A stretch of 64,000 bases of DNA from Arthrobacter pityocampae (GCF_002927275.1 NZ_PRKW01000004.1:310001-374000); one strand, 5' to 3'. Shown: positions 19,553 through 28,712, counted from the stretch's first letter. The notes: generated by a model not told the origin, from the letters alone. A program made the numbers and translations.

Positions 19553-20728
19553 ATGAGCTACAGCATCGAGCGTGAGGACCACTTCGATTTCCTGTCCACC
19601 GAGTACGCGGCCCTGCACGCCGCCTCGTCCGCGACGGCCTTCCAGGACGGCGTCTGGCTGCACCGCCTCTACGCAGCCCTCGCTCCTGCTCGACACGCCC
19701 ATCCGGTCGTGGTGACGGTGCGGCGGGAGGCCGACCGGGAACTGGTGCTGGTACTGCCGCTGGTCCGCACGGGCAGGGCCGTCCTGACCCTCACCTTCGC
19801 CGACCTCGGAGTTGCGGACTACAACGCGGCCGTCGCCTCGGCCACGGCGCTCATGGAACTCGGCCGCCGCCCGGAGGTCGTCGCCGGGATCCGTCGTGCC
19901 CTGGGGCGCTTCGACCTGCTCCGGGTGGACCGCGTCGCGGGCTCCCCGCAGGCGACAGCCGCGCTGTTCGGCGGAGCGCTGGTGCACCGACACCGCTACG
20001 ACACCCACGTCATGACGCTGGAGAGCACCCCGGAGGCATGGCGCGAGACCCTGGACGCGGCCTTCGTCCGCCACCTCGAGCGAAAGTACAAGCGGTTGCG
20101 TCCGAAGGGCGAACGCACCCTGCGAGTGGTGACGGACGTCGCCGAGGTCGCCCCCCTGATGCTGAGATTGCGCGCCTTCCGGGCAGCTCGCTTCGCCGAG
20201 CGGGGCGGCGTGGACCTCGTGCAGGACGATGCCACCTACGCCTTCTACCGGGCCGTTGCCGAGGACAGCGTGCGCCGGGGAGGACCGGCGCGTCTGGCGG
20301 TACTGGAAGTTGCCGGGGATCCGGTCGCGATCGCCCTCGATCTGGTGGAGCCCGACCGCGAGCTGTTCCTGCTCGTGGGCTACGACGTCGAACGCCTCCG
20401 CAACTACTCGCTCGGTCTCCTGATCGTCGACGGCCTGGTGCAGGACGCGATCCGTCGGGGCACGTCCTACTTCGACCTCACCGTGGGTGACGAGTCGTAC
20501 AAGTCCGACTTCGCCGCGCGGCCCCTGCCACTCCATCAGGTGCGGTTACCGCGCACGGTACCGGGTCGGGCGGCCATGGTCCTCGATGACGGCGTCCTCG
20601 CGGCACGGCGCATCGCCAAGCGGGCACTGCTGGCAGGGAAGGCACGGCGAGCGCGCAAGCCTGCGGGGGCGGCGCGTCCCGGCGAGACCGTCGGATCAGA
20701 GCCGTCCGCGCAGCCCCAGCCGCAGTGA
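19553..20728 (+). CDS. GNAT-type acetyltransferase, CelD/BcsL-like
   Basis: 391 residues. The central part (DAAFVRHLERKYKRLRPKGERTLRVVTD) and RNYSLGLLIVDGLVQDAIRRGTSYFDLTVGDESYKSDF match the CelD/BcsL group of GNAT proteins linked to extracellular polysaccharide, where the YFDxxxGDExYKxxF pattern is characteristic. The C-terminus is basic and Ala/Pro-rich. ATG at 19553 follows GGGAGGAG. Its last 33 bp overlap the 3' end of the convergent polysaccharide deacetylase gene. The pairing suggests a role in modifying surface glycans; substrate unknown. Confidence 0.85.
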   Translation: MSYSIEREDHFDFLSTEYAALHAASSATAFQDGVWLHRLYAALAPARHAHPVVVTVRREADRELVLVLPLVRTGRAVLTLTFADLGVADYNAAVASATALMELGRRPEVVAGIRRALGRFDLLRVDRVAGSPQATAALFGGALVHRHRYDTHVMTLESTPEAWRETLDAAFVRHLERKYKRLRPKGERTLRVVTDVAEVAPLMLRLRAFRAARFAERGGVDLVQDDATYAFYRAVAEDSVRRGGPARLAVLEVAGDPVAIALDLVEPDRELFLLVGYDVERLRNYSLGLLIVDGLVQDAIRRGTSYFDLTVGDESYKSDFAARPLPLHQVRLPRTVPGRAAMVLDDGVLAARRIAKRALLAGKARRARKPAGAARPGETVGSEPSAQPQPQ

Positions 20729-21445
20729 GTGCCGCGCCATGCGTGCCACCAGGTGCGCCGAGGTGTCCCGCGGACTGATGTAGCAGCGCGGCAGGGTGAA
20801 CCGGTCGCCCGGGGCGTAGTCGCCGATCACGCATCCGTGGTCGTACCCCGCGGCACGGACCGCCTCCCTGGCGGCGTCGTCGAACTCGCCGTACGGGTAG
20901 CAGAAGCCTGGGACCGCGGACTGCAGGACGTCCTGCAGGACCTCACGACTTCCGCTGATCTCCTCGAGCAGGGCGCTCGCGCCCGCGCGTGGAAGATGGG
21001 GGTGGGTCATGGTGTGGCTGCCGATCTCCTGCCCGGCGGCCGCGACGGCGCGCACCTGGTCGGCGTCGACCAGATCGAGACGGGGGGCCTCGTCCCACTC
21101 GTTGGTACCGCCGAGGCGTCCGGCCACGACATACAGGGTGCTGGTCATGCCATGGTGCTGCAGGACGGGGAGTGCATGCTCGAGGTAATCGGTATAGCCG
21201 TCGTCGAACGTGAGCCCGACCAGCCGATGCGCCTCCCGGCGTTCCTGCGCGCGCAGCAACTCGGACAGGGACACCCCGCGCAGCCCCAACCGCCGCAGCA
21301 GGCGAAGATGCCGGTCCAGGCGATCCGGATGCACCCGCAACCGGTGGGGGTCCGGCCCGCCCGACGGGCTGATCGAGTGGTACATGAACACCGGCGGCGT
21401 GGTCAGACGGACCTGCCCCGCGGATGAGGCGGCTTCGTGGAACAC
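20696..21445 (-). CDS. Polysaccharide deacetylase (NodB domain, CE4)
   Basis: 249 residues with the CE4 motifs: TFDDGYTDY (motif 1, metal and base aspartates), SHTMTHPHL (metal histidines H-x3-H) and FCYPYGEFD (motif 3). No signal peptide is evident, which is unusual for a secreted deacetylase; it may be cytoplasmic or exported without a classical signal. GTG at 21445 has AGAGGGA upstream. Converges on the CelD-type acetyltransferase with a 33-bp overlap. Confidence 0.88.
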   Translation of the reverse strand: MFHEAASSAGQVRLTTPPVFMYHSISPSGGPDPHRLRVHPDRLDRHLRLLRRLGLRGVSLSELLRAQERREAHRLVGLTFDDGYTDYLEHALPVLQHHGMTSTLYVVAGRLGGTNEWDEAPRLDLVDADQVRAVAAAGQEIGSHTMTHPHLPRAGASALLEEISGSREVLQDVLQSAVPGFCYPYGEFDDAAREAVRAAGYDHGCVIGDYAPGDRFTLPRCYISPRDTSAHLVARMARHSLRLGLRGRL

Positions 21446-21503
21446 CGTGGTTCCCTCTGGTCGACGATCGGGATGTGCGCTGACAGCGTACCAGCGGGCC
21501 TGA

Positions 21504-22709
21504 TCAGCCCCGCGTGCACTGTCCTGCCGAGACGGTGTCGTCCAGGCTGCCGGCGCTCTCGGCGATGGGGCGGAGTTCCGCGAGGGACAGCGCGTAGCCG
21601 ACCGGCGCGTCCGCCGTCGACTTCGCGAAGACGACGCCGGCGACGCGCCCCTGCAGGTCGAGCAGCGGACCGCCCGAGTTCCCCTGCTGCACGTTCGCGG
21701 CGAGGCTGTAGATCTGCAGGGGCCGGGGGTCAGCGCCGTAGATGTTGTTGACGAGCACGGGCGAGAGCCCCTGCACGCTCGCCGGCTGGATCCGGTACGG
21801 GCCGCCCGCGGGGTAGCCGGCGAAGGCCGCCGTCGCGCCGTTCGCGAGCTCCTCGCCGAGCGGCAGCGGCGGGGCCTGCAGACTGTCGACGGCGATCACG
21901 GCGACGTCGCGTGCGGTGTCGAGCTGTACCACCCGGCCCGGCAGCGCACGGCCGCCGGACACCTCCACGACGGGCCGCTCCACGCCGGCGACGACGTGCG
22001 CGTTCGTGATGACGCGCCCGGGCGCGATGACGAAGCCCGAGCCGGTCTGGTTCTGGCCGCACTGGAAGGCCGTACCGGTGATGCGGACCACCGACGCCCC
22101 CGCGGCGGCCAGTTCGGGCGTGTCCACCGAGGCATCGGGCACCGCGGCGGGGACGGCCGGTCCCACGCTCTCGAGGATGGTGGGGATGCCGTCGTCGACC
22201 GCGATGGTCCGCAGCTGGGCCAGCCAGGTCCGCACGGGCCCGGGCGTCGCGGTGTCGATGCTCCGGATGACCTGGGAGGATGCGAGCTGCTGGGAGAGGA
22301 ACGGAACCCCGAGGGTCCCGACGCTGAAGGCCAGCATGGACAGGACCAGCGCGGCGACGACGACGTTCACCACCCCGCCGAGGATGCGGTCGATGAGGCG
22401 CAGGGGCGGGAAGTCGGACCAGCGGCGGATGGACGCGCCGAGGGCGGAGCCCACGCCCTGCCCCACGATGATGAGCACGATGACCGTGCCGATGACCGCG
22501 ATCAGGCGCCACGGGTTGTCCGGCACCCACCCGCTGACCAGCGGGACGGCGAAGAACGCGGCGACGGCCCCGGCGACGAAGCCCGCGATGCCGCCGAGCG
22601 TGACGAGGAACCCGTTGCGGAGCCCGGCGACCAGGTAGCCGAGGAGGATCACCACCAGGATGATGTCGAGGACGGTGAACTCCCCGAAGCTGACTTCCGG
22701 CACGTACAT
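21504..22709 (-). CDS. MarP-like membrane-anchored serine protease
   Basis: 401 residues. Four N-terminal hydrophobic segments form a CvpA-like domain (LDIILVVILLGYLVAGLRNG...), followed by a trypsin-like extracytoplasmic protease with His in NAHVVAG, Asp in RDVAVIAV and Ser in QGNSGGPLLD. Two cysteines (FQCGQNQTGSG and the C-terminal GQC) could form the disulfide known in M. tuberculosis MarP, which protects against acid and oxidative stress. ATG at 22709 follows AGGGGAGA. Divergent from crp across 224 bp. Confidence 0.9.
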   Translation of the reverse strand: MYVPEVSFGEFTVLDIILVVILLGYLVAGLRNGFLVTLGGIAGFVAGAVAAFFAVPLVSGWVPDNPWRLIAVIGTVIVLIIVGQGVGSALGASIRRWSDFPPLRLIDRILGGVVNVVVAALVLSMLAFSVGTLGVPFLSQQLASSQVIRSIDTATPGPVRTWLAQLRTIAVDDGIPTILESVGPAVPAAVPDASVDTPELAAAGASVVRITGTAFQCGQNQTGSGFVIAPGRVITNAHVVAGVERPVVEVSGGRALPGRVVQLDTARDVAVIAVDSLQAPPLPLGEELANGATAAFAGYPAGGPYRIQPASVQGLSPVLVNNIYGADPRPLQIYSLAANVQQGNSGGPLLDLQGRVAGVVFAKSTADAPVGYALSLAELRPIAESAGSLDDTVSAGQCTRG

Positions 22710-22833
22710 TCTCCCCTGGCTATAGGCGCGGGACGGCTGGGCGGATCCCGGCACTGCGAGCGATTCTAGCTGCGAACTTTGTGAGAAGGCGGGGAATCCC
22801 CCGTTCCCCGCCCGCAATCCGGGCCGGGGAACG

Positions 22834-22849
22834 TGTACCAGTCGTCACA
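22834..22849 (+). promoter_or_regulatory. Candidate Crp/GlxR site upstream of crp
   Basis: TGTAC-N6-TCACA: right half perfect, left half 3 of 5. It lies 85 bp before the crp ATG and 125 bp from the MarP-type start, so autoregulation is possible. GlxR autoregulation is known in corynebacteria. Confidence 0.45.
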
Positions 22850-22933
22850 ACCGCTCAGGTACGGCAAGATGGGACAGGAGAAGACAGCGGACCGCTGCGG
22901 AACGACGCACTACAGAAGCATTCAGGAGAATTC

Positions 22934-23611
22934 ATGGACATCGAGGTACTGCGCCGGGCGCCCCTCTTCGCATCACTGGGGGACGACGTCTTCGCCGCCC
23001 TCACCGACGAGCTGATCGAGGTCGACCTGCCCCGCGGGTCGTCGGTCTTCCGCGAGGGCGATCAGGGCGATCAGCTGTACTTCATCGTCTCGGGCAAGAT
23101 CAAGCTCGGACGGACCGCCCAGGACGGCCGCGAGAATCTCCTCGCGATCCTCGGCCCCGGGGAGCTGTTCGGTGAAATGGCGCTCTTCGACCCGAGCCCC
23201 CGCACCGCGACCGCGACCGCCGTCTCCGAGACGCGTCTGGCCGGCCTGAAGAACGAGAACCTGCGCACCCTGCTCGAGACGCGCCCCGAGGTCTCGGCCC
23301 AGCTGCTGCAGGCCCTCGCCCGTCGCCTGCGGCGCACCAACGAATCGCTGGCCGACCTCGTGTTCTCGGATGTCCCGGGGCGCGTCGCGAAGGCCCTGCT
23401 CGACCTCGCGGACCGGTTCGGCCGGCCCGCCACGGACGGCATCCTCGTGGCCCACGAACTCACGCAGGAGGAACTGGCGCAGCTCGTGGGCGCGTCGCGT
23501 GAGACGGTCAACAAGGCCCTGGCCGAGTTCGTCCAGCGCGGCTGGCTCCGCCTCGAGGCGCGCGCCGTCGTCATCCTCGACATCCAGCGTCTGCGCCAGC
23601 GCAGCCGCTGA
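22934..23611 (+). CDS. crp: Crp/Fnr-family regulator (GlxR type)
   Basis: 225 residues. The cyclic-nucleotide domain covers residues about 10-120 with the phosphate-binding cassette region GELFGEMALFDPSPRTATA (Arg and Thr for cAMP phosphate). The C-terminal winged helix contains THE HTH ELTQEELAQLVGASRETVNKAL near residue 175, with the recognition residues R-E-T-V-N as in GlxR. Start ATG at 22934 with AGGAG five bases upstream. It likely recognises TGTGA-N6-TCACA sites such as those noted upstream of acs, of itself and of the ABC exporter. Confidence 0.94.
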   Translation: MDIEVLRRAPLFASLGDDVFAALTDELIEVDLPRGSSVFREGDQGDQLYFIVSGKIKLGRTAQDGRENLLAILGPGELFGEMALFDPSPRTATATAVSETRLAGLKNENLRTLLETRPEVSAQLLQALARRLRRTNESLADLVFSDVPGRVAKALLDLADRFGRPATDGILVAHELTQEELAQLVGASRETVNKALAEFVQRGWLRLEARAVVILDIQRLRQRSR

Positions 23612-23790
23612 CGCCCCATCGGGCGCCGTCCCTTTCTCGGGCGTGTGTGCAGCTGTGGCGGGTCCCGGCGGGCGGTCTCCGGTTCCTGGCGACCGCCCGT
23701 CGAGCATCGGCTGCACGTGCGCAACGAGCAGGAAAGACATACGGAAGGGACGGGGCCGGCCACACGTGCGCGACGAACCGTGAGACGCGG

Positions 23791-24705
23791 TCAGCGCCCG
23801 CGCTGGACCGACCCGCCCTCGGTGAGCTTCGGGCACTCGACCTGCAGCATGAGATCGCCGTCGCGCTCGGCGAGTTCCGGGTAGTAGAGCTTCACCGGGC
23901 GCTTGTGCGAGAGGTAGGCGATGCAGCCACGCGAGGAGCCGATCTTCTCGAGGATGATCTCCACGGCCGGCACCGCGAGCTCGCTGAGGGTGCAGCCCAC
24001 CGTGTTCGGCTGGCTCACCTCGTCGCCGAGCCGCGTGGTGTCGCGGTCGGCCACCTCCTGCGCGGCCCACCGCCACTCGCCCCAGACGCCCTTGCTCTCG
24101 AGGATGCTGGGCTCCTGGTTCACGGGCTGCGCGGCCGCGAAGTAGTGGGTGTCGAACCGGCGGTGGGCGAAGTCCGGGGTGACCCAGTGCGAGAGCGGCT
24201 TGATGAGGTCCGTCCGGACGCCGAGGCCCCGGCGGCTGAGGATGTCCGTGAACCGGCACTCCCCCTCGTTGATGGCCTCGCGCGCCTTCATCCACTCCCG
24301 GGCCTGGGTTCCCTCGACCATCGACGACGCATCGGGTCCGGCCAGCAGGACGCCGGTCTCCTCGAACAGTTCCCGGATGGCGCACAGCACGTGGCGCCGG
24401 GCCACCCGGTGGTCCTCGACGCCGAGCATCTTCGCCCACACGGACGGCGCGGGGCCGTACCAGGGGATCTCGTCGTCGTCGGACTCCTCGACGCTGCCGC
24501 CCGGGAAGCCGATGACCCCCAGCGGGGACTGCCCGCGCCGGTAGGACAGATACGTCTCCGTGCCGATCGCGCTGTCGCGCAGGAGCACCACGGACGACGC
24601 CGGGCGTGCCTTGAGGGGTGTGCGCTCCCCGTGTTCGACCCAGCTCCGGGCCGCCGTGCGCTGGTCCGGGTGTACGGGGAAGAACCTGGTGCTGAGACGG
24701 TCCAC
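23791..24705 (-). CDS. Nudix hydrolase, NUDT19-like
   Basis: 304 residues. The Nudix box is interrupted: GFPGGSVEESDDDE is separated by about 30 residues from AIRELFEETGVLL, the arrangement found in the NUDT19/RP2p group and its actinobacterial relatives annotated as NUDIX or MBL-associated proteins. The substrate is not known; eukaryotic NUDT19 hydrolyses CoA. GTG at 24705 begins 3 bp after the RidA stop on the same strand, so it is operonic with RidA and DUF4177. Confidence 0.82.
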   Translation of the reverse strand: MDRLSTRFFPVHPDQRTAARSWVEHGERTPLKARPASSVVLLRDSAIGTETYLSYRRGQSPLGVIGFPGGSVEESDDDEIPWYGPAPSVWAKMLGVEDHRVARRHVLCAIRELFEETGVLLAGPDASSMVEGTQAREWMKAREAINEGECRFTDILSRRGLGVRTDLIKPLSHWVTPDFAHRRFDTHYFAAAQPVNQEPSILESKGVWGEWRWAAQEVADRDTTRLGDEVSQPNTVGCTLSELAVPAVEIILEKIGSSRGCIAYLSHKRPVKLYYPELAERDGDLMLQVECPKLTEGGSVQRGR

Positions 24706-24708
24706 GGC

Positions 24709-25191
24709 CTAGACGAACTCCGCGATGATCTCGAGCTCGACGGGCGAGTCGAGGGGCAGGACGGCCACACCGACGGCGGAGCGGGCGTGCACGCCCGCGT
24801 CGCCGAGCGCGTTGCCGAGGAGGTCCGAGGCGCCGTTGATCACGCCGGGCTGGCCGGTGAACGAGGGATCCGAGGCGACGAAGCCCACGACCTTCACGAT
24901 CCGCGTCACGCGGTCGAGGTCGCCGATCACGCTCTTGATCGCAGCCAGCGCGTTCACGGCGCAGGTCGCCGCGAGGCTCGTGGCGGTCGCGGCGTCGACA
25001 CCCGCGCCGACCTTGCCGGAAGCTGGGAGTTTGCCGTCAATGAAGGGCAGCTGCCCGGACGTGTACACATGGTTGCCGCTCACGACGGCGGGCACGTAGG
25101 AGGCGACCGGCGGGACGACGGCGGGCAGCGTGATCCCGAGGTCGGCGAGACGCGCCTCGACCCCGGAGATCACGGGATTACCTGCGGACAC
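24709..25191 (-). CDS. RidA family protein
   Basis: 160 residues, Rid/YjgF/YER057c superfamily, enamine/imine deaminase type. The N-terminal GITLPAVVPPVASYVPAVVSGN and YTSGQLPFIDGKL segments and ATATSLAATCAVNALAAIKSVIGDL are the recalled pattern of the RidA_2 (YjgH-like) branch rather than archetypal RidA; the catalytic arginine of archetypal RidA is not obvious. GTG at 25191 with GAGAAG upstream. It starts 2 bp after the DUF4177 stop. Confidence 0.85.
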   Translation of the reverse strand: MSAGNPVISGVEARLADLGITLPAVVPPVASYVPAVVSGNHVYTSGQLPFIDGKLPASGKVGAGVDAATATSLAATCAVNALAAIKSVIGDLDRVTRIVKVVGFVASDPSFTGQPGVINGASDLLGNALGDAGVHARSAVGVAVLPLDSPVELEIIAEFV

Positions 25192-25193
25192 TG

Positions 25194-25349
25194 CTAGCTC
25201 TTCTCCCGCTTGAGGTAGGCGACGAGGCCCTTGCCGTCGGGCCCGGGGACCACCTGCACGAGCTCCCACCCGTCGTCACCCCACTGATCGAGGATCTGCT
25301 TCGTCGCGTGGATGATGAGCGGAATCGTGGAGTACTCCCATTTCGTCAT
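25194..25349 (-). CDS. DUF4177-type small protein
   Basis: A 51-codon gene easily missed by length filters. The translation starts MTKWEYSTIPLIIHATKQ and includes DQWGDDGWELVQVV, the WEL(V/I) core of DUF4177. Function unknown. ATG at 25349. It heads the DUF4177-RidA-Nudix operon and lies 35 bp from the divergent penicillin-binding protein gene. Confidence 0.85.
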   Translation of the reverse strand: MTKWEYSTIPLIIHATKQILDQWGDDGWELVQVVPGPDGKGLVAYLKREKS

Positions 25350-25372
25350 GAAGAAAGCCTAGCGCGTGCTTG

Positions 25373-25378
25373 TAAACT
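25373..25378 (+). promoter_or_regulatory. -10 element of the PBP gene, leaderless transcript likely
   Basis: TAAACT (TAnnnT) ends 6 bp before the ATG at 25385, so transcription would begin at the start codon itself. No ribosome-binding sequence is present in the 35-bp gap. Confidence 0.5.
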
Positions 25379-25384
25379 GGAATA

Positions 25385-27652
25385 ATGGCTGCGCGCAAAT
25401 CACCCCTGTTCGACACGGCGACCACCCTCGGCAAGATCTTCGCATTCCTCGGGATCAGTGGACTGGCCGGCGTGCTCGCCGCAGGTCTCCTCGTACCCGT
25501 GGCTGCCGCCGCTGGGACGGGAGCCTCCGCGTCGATCGAGTTCTTCGAGGAACTGCCGGCCGAACTGGAGCGTGAGGCACTGGCGCAGCCGACGAGGATC
25601 GAGGCCGCGGACGGGGCGCTCATCGCGACGCTGTACGAGGAGAACCGGCAGCCGGTCACCCTCGACCAGGTGTCGCCGTCCATGAAGGACGCCCTCATCG
25701 CGATCGAGGACTACCGCTTCTACGAGCACGGCGGCGTGGACCTCGAGGGCATCTTCGGCGCCATCGCGAGCAACCTCACGAGCGAGTCGACGCGCGGCGC
25801 CTCGACCCTCACCCAGCAGTTCGTCACCAACGTCCTGAACGACACGGCCCGCCAGAACGGCGGCGTCGTCACCCTGAGCGGCGGAAAGTCGGTGGGCGAC
25901 AAGCTCCGCGAGATGAAGCTCGCCATCGCCGTCGAGAAGGAGCTCTCCAAGGACGAGATCCTCGAGGGCTACCTCAACATCGTGCAGTTCAGCGGCACGA
26001 GCTACGGCGTCCAGGCCGCCTCGAAGTACTTCTTCGACGTGGATGCCAAGGACCTCGACATCCCGCAGAGCGCACTGCTCGCCGGCGTCGTCAACGGCCC
26101 CACCGTCTACAGCCCCACGGAGAACCCCGAGGGTGCACTGCAGCGCCGCAACCTCGTCATCGATGCCATGCTCACGCGCGGCAAGATCACGCAGGAGGAG
26201 CACGACGCCGCGATCGCGACGGACCTCGGCCTGAACGTCACCCCGACCCTCAACGGCTGTGTGGGTGCCGCGCAGGCGCCCTACTTCTGCGACTACGTCA
26301 CGCACCTGATTCTCAACGACCCCGCCTACGGTGAGACCCGGGAAGACCGCGAGGACGTGCTGTACCGTTCCGGTCTCACCATCAAGACGACCCTCGACAC
26401 GCGTGTGCAGGCCGCCGCGCAGACCGCGGTCAACGAGACGGCGAACCCCGACACCACCGACGGTGCGGTCGGACATTCCATGACCAGCCTCGAGCCCGGG
26501 ACCGGCGACATCCTGTCCATGGCGCAGAACACCCGGTACATCCCGGGCGAGGCCGCCGGCGACTCGGTGCTGAACTTCAACGTGGACCAGTACCAGGCCG
26601 GGGATCCCACGAAGAGCCTCGGCGGCGTGGGCGGTTTCCAGCCCGGATCGACGTTCAAGCCCTTCACCGTGGCCGCCTGGGTGGACTCGGGCAGGTCCCT
26701 GAACACCCCGATCGACGGCCGGAAGCGCACCTACCCCGACGGCGACAGGTGGCCGGCCAGCTGCCTGCGCGGCGGCGCCTACACCGTGCTGACCGACGAG
26801 GGCAAGGGCTACACGCCGCAGAACTACGGCGACACCAACTACGGGACCTACACGGTCCTCCGGGGGCTGGCCCAGTCCTACAACACCATCACCATGGAGA
26901 CCGCCCACCAGCTGGACATGTGCCGGATCTTCGACATCGCGTTCGACATGGGCGTTCACAACGGCAAGAGCGCCGAGGGTGAACCGGAGCGCCTCGATGT
27001 CCTCGCACCCGGGCTGATCGGCGGCGTCCAGGACGTCGCCCCGCTGTCCATGGTGACCGCGTTCGCAGGCTTCGCGGCCGAGGGCAACGTCTGCCAGCCC
27101 CGCGCCCTCACCGAGGTCACCGCCGCGGACGGCACGAGCTACCCGGTGGCCCCGGTGGACTGCAAGCGGGCCGTGTCGAAGGAGACGGCGCGGGGCGTGA
27201 ACTACGCGACACAGGAGGTCATCAAGAGCGGGTCCGGCCAGCTCCTCGAGTTCGGGGACATCCCGATGGCCGGCAAGACCGGTACCAACGACCAGCGGTC
27301 GCAGACCTGGTTCATGGGCTACAACTCCGGCATGGCGACCGCGAGCTGGATCGGGAACTGGAAGGAGGGCAACACGTCCCTCAGCGGCCTCCAGATCGGC
27401 GGGCGCACCTACCCGGAGATCGACGGTTCGCTCATCGCGGGCCCCTCCTGGGCACGCTTCATGCAGCAGATCCCGGGACTGCACGTCGGGAAGCCCTTCG
27501 TCGATCCGCCGCAGCGCATGATCAACGGCACCCAGCGCGGTACCACGCCGGGCACGAACAACCGGGGAACTGGCACGGGCGGCTCCACCGGTGGTACCAC
27601 TGGTGGGACGACCGGCACCAACGGCAATGATGACAACGGAGGAAACGACTAG
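25385..27652 (+). CDS. Class A penicillin-binding protein (transglycosylase/transpeptidase)
   Basis: 755 residues, bifunctional peptidoglycan synthase. One N-terminal membrane helix is followed by a GT51 glycosyltransferase (IAIEDYRFYEHGGVD with the catalytic Glu, RGASTLTQQFVTN) and a transpeptidase with STFK (Ser422, Lys425), SYN and KTGT (Lys631). The tail is a Gly/Thr/Asn-rich low-complexity stretch, common in actinobacterial PonA. The start has no ribosome-binding site but a -10 immediately upstream. A metallophosphoesterase gene follows within 2 bp of the stop. Confidence 0.95.
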   Translation: MAARKSPLFDTATTLGKIFAFLGISGLAGVLAAGLLVPVAAAAGTGASASIEFFEELPAELEREALAQPTRIEAADGALIATLYEENRQPVTLDQVSPSMKDALIAIEDYRFYEHGGVDLEGIFGAIASNLTSESTRGASTLTQQFVTNVLNDTARQNGGVVTLSGGKSVGDKLREMKLAIAVEKELSKDEILEGYLNIVQFSGTSYGVQAASKYFFDVDAKDLDIPQSALLAGVVNGPTVYSPTENPEGALQRRNLVIDAMLTRGKITQEEHDAAIATDLGLNVTPTLNGCVGAAQAPYFCDYVTHLILNDPAYGETREDREDVLYRSGLTIKTTLDTRVQAAAQTAVNETANPDTTDGAVGHSMTSLEPGTGDILSMAQNTRYIPGEAAGDSVLNFNVDQYQAGDPTKSLGGVGGFQPGSTFKPFTVAAWVDSGRSLNTPIDGRKRTYPDGDRWPASCLRGGAYTVLTDEGKGYTPQNYGDTNYGTYTVLRGLAQSYNTITMETAHQLDMCRIFDIAFDMGVHNGKSAEGEPERLDVLAPGLIGGVQDVAPLSMVTAFAGFAAEGNVCQPRALTEVTAADGTSYPVAPVDCKRAVSKETARGVNYATQEVIKSGSGQLLEFGDIPMAGKTGTNDQRSQTWFMGYNSGMATASWIGNWKEGNTSLSGLQIGGRTYPEIDGSLIAGPSWARFMQQIPGLHVGKPFVDPPQRMINGTQRGTTPGTNNRGTGTGGSTGGTTGGTTGTNGNDDNGGND

Positions 27653-27653
27653 C

Positions 27654-28601
27654 GTGACATCGACTCAGACATCCCGGAGCGGGGCACCGCTCGGCTGGGC
27701 GGCGGGACTCACCCTGACCGCCGCGGCCGCAACCCTCGCCTACGCTTCGGCCGTCGAGCGCACGCTCTACGAGGTCCGGGAGGAGACCCTCCCCATCCTC
27801 CCTCCGGGTTCCGCTCCCCTGCGGGTCCTGCACCTCTCGGACATCCACATGGTGCCCGGGCAGAAGTCGAAGACCGACTGGCTGCACAGTCTGGCGAGCC
27901 TGAAGCCCGACCTCGTGGTCAACACGGGTGACAACCTCAGTCACGGTAAGGCCGTGGGTCCACTCCTCGAGGCGCTCGAACCGCTCCTGAAGGTGCCCGG
28001 CGTGTTCGTCCCCGGGTCCAACGACTACTACGCGCCGCTGCTGAAGAACCCGCTGCGCTACTTCGCGGGTCCGTCGATCGCCCCCAAGGAGTCCGCACCG
28101 CGGGACCTGCCCTGGGCGGACATGTTCAGCGCGTTCGGCGCGGCCGGGTGGGTGGACCTGACGAACCGGTCCCAGTCGATCGGCTTCGGGAACCTGCGCA
28201 TCGACTTCACCGGCGTCGACGACCCGCACCTCGGCCGCGACCGGTACGTGCCCTACCCGTCCGGGAGCAGCACCTCGGCCCAGGCGCCGCACCTCCGCGT
28301 GGCCGTCGCCCACGCGCCCTACCAGCGGGTCCTCGACTACTTCACGGCCGACGGCGCGGAACTCATCCTCGCCGGGCACACGCACGGCGGGCAGGTCTGC
28401 CTGCCGGGCTACGGTGCGCTCATCAGCAACTGCGACCTGCCGACCTGGCGCGCGCGGGGGCTCACGCAGTGGGAGTCGGACGGCCGCTCCGTGCCGCTCA
28501 ACGTCTCGGCGGGCATCGGGACCTCGCGCTTCGCCCCGATCCGGTTCGCCTGCCGGCCGGAAGCGGTCCTCCTGAACCTCACCTCCCGAGGCGGGAACTG
28601 A
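27654..28601 (+). CDS. Membrane-anchored metallophosphoesterase (YkuE-like)
   Basis: 315 residues. One N-terminal hydrophobic segment (AAGLTLTAAAATLAYAS) is followed by calcineurin-like phosphoesterase motifs: LSDIHM, TGDNLSH, PGSNDYY (in place of the usual GNHD) and AGHTHGGQV. It faces the outside or is membrane-tethered; related YkuE proteins act in cell-envelope contexts. GTG at 27654 lies 11 bases after GGAGG; an ATG at 27627 would overlap the PBP gene by 26 bp. Linked to the penicillin-binding protein gene as one operon. Confidence 0.88.
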   Translation: MTSTQTSRSGAPLGWAAGLTLTAAAATLAYASAVERTLYEVREETLPILPPGSAPLRVLHLSDIHMVPGQKSKTDWLHSLASLKPDLVVNTGDNLSHGKAVGPLLEALEPLLKVPGVFVPGSNDYYAPLLKNPLRYFAGPSIAPKESAPRDLPWADMFSAFGAAGWVDLTNRSQSIGFGNLRIDFTGVDDPHLGRDRYVPYPSGSSTSAQAPHLRVAVAHAPYQRVLDYFTADGAELILAGHTHGGQVCLPGYGALISNCDLPTWRARGLTQWESDGRSVPLNVSAGIGTSRFAPIRFACRPEAVLLNLTSRGGN

Positions 28602-28633
28602 CCGGCGACCGCCTGCTCTGACAAACGCGGGGC

Positions 28634-28667
28634 TGTGACCGACGTTACAGCGCCCGTGGCCTAGGAT
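28634..28667 (+). promoter_or_regulatory. ABC exporter promoter with Crp/GlxR-like site
   Basis: TGTGA-N6-TTACA at 28634-28649 matches 9 of 10 half-site positions of the Crp/GlxR consensus. A TAGGAT -10 lies at 28662-28667. The site covers the -35 region, which suits repression or overlap-type activation. Confidence 0.55.
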
Positions 28668-28712
28668 CGTTGCTGAGGGACACCAACAACCATCGATCAC
28701 CGAAGAGTTGGC

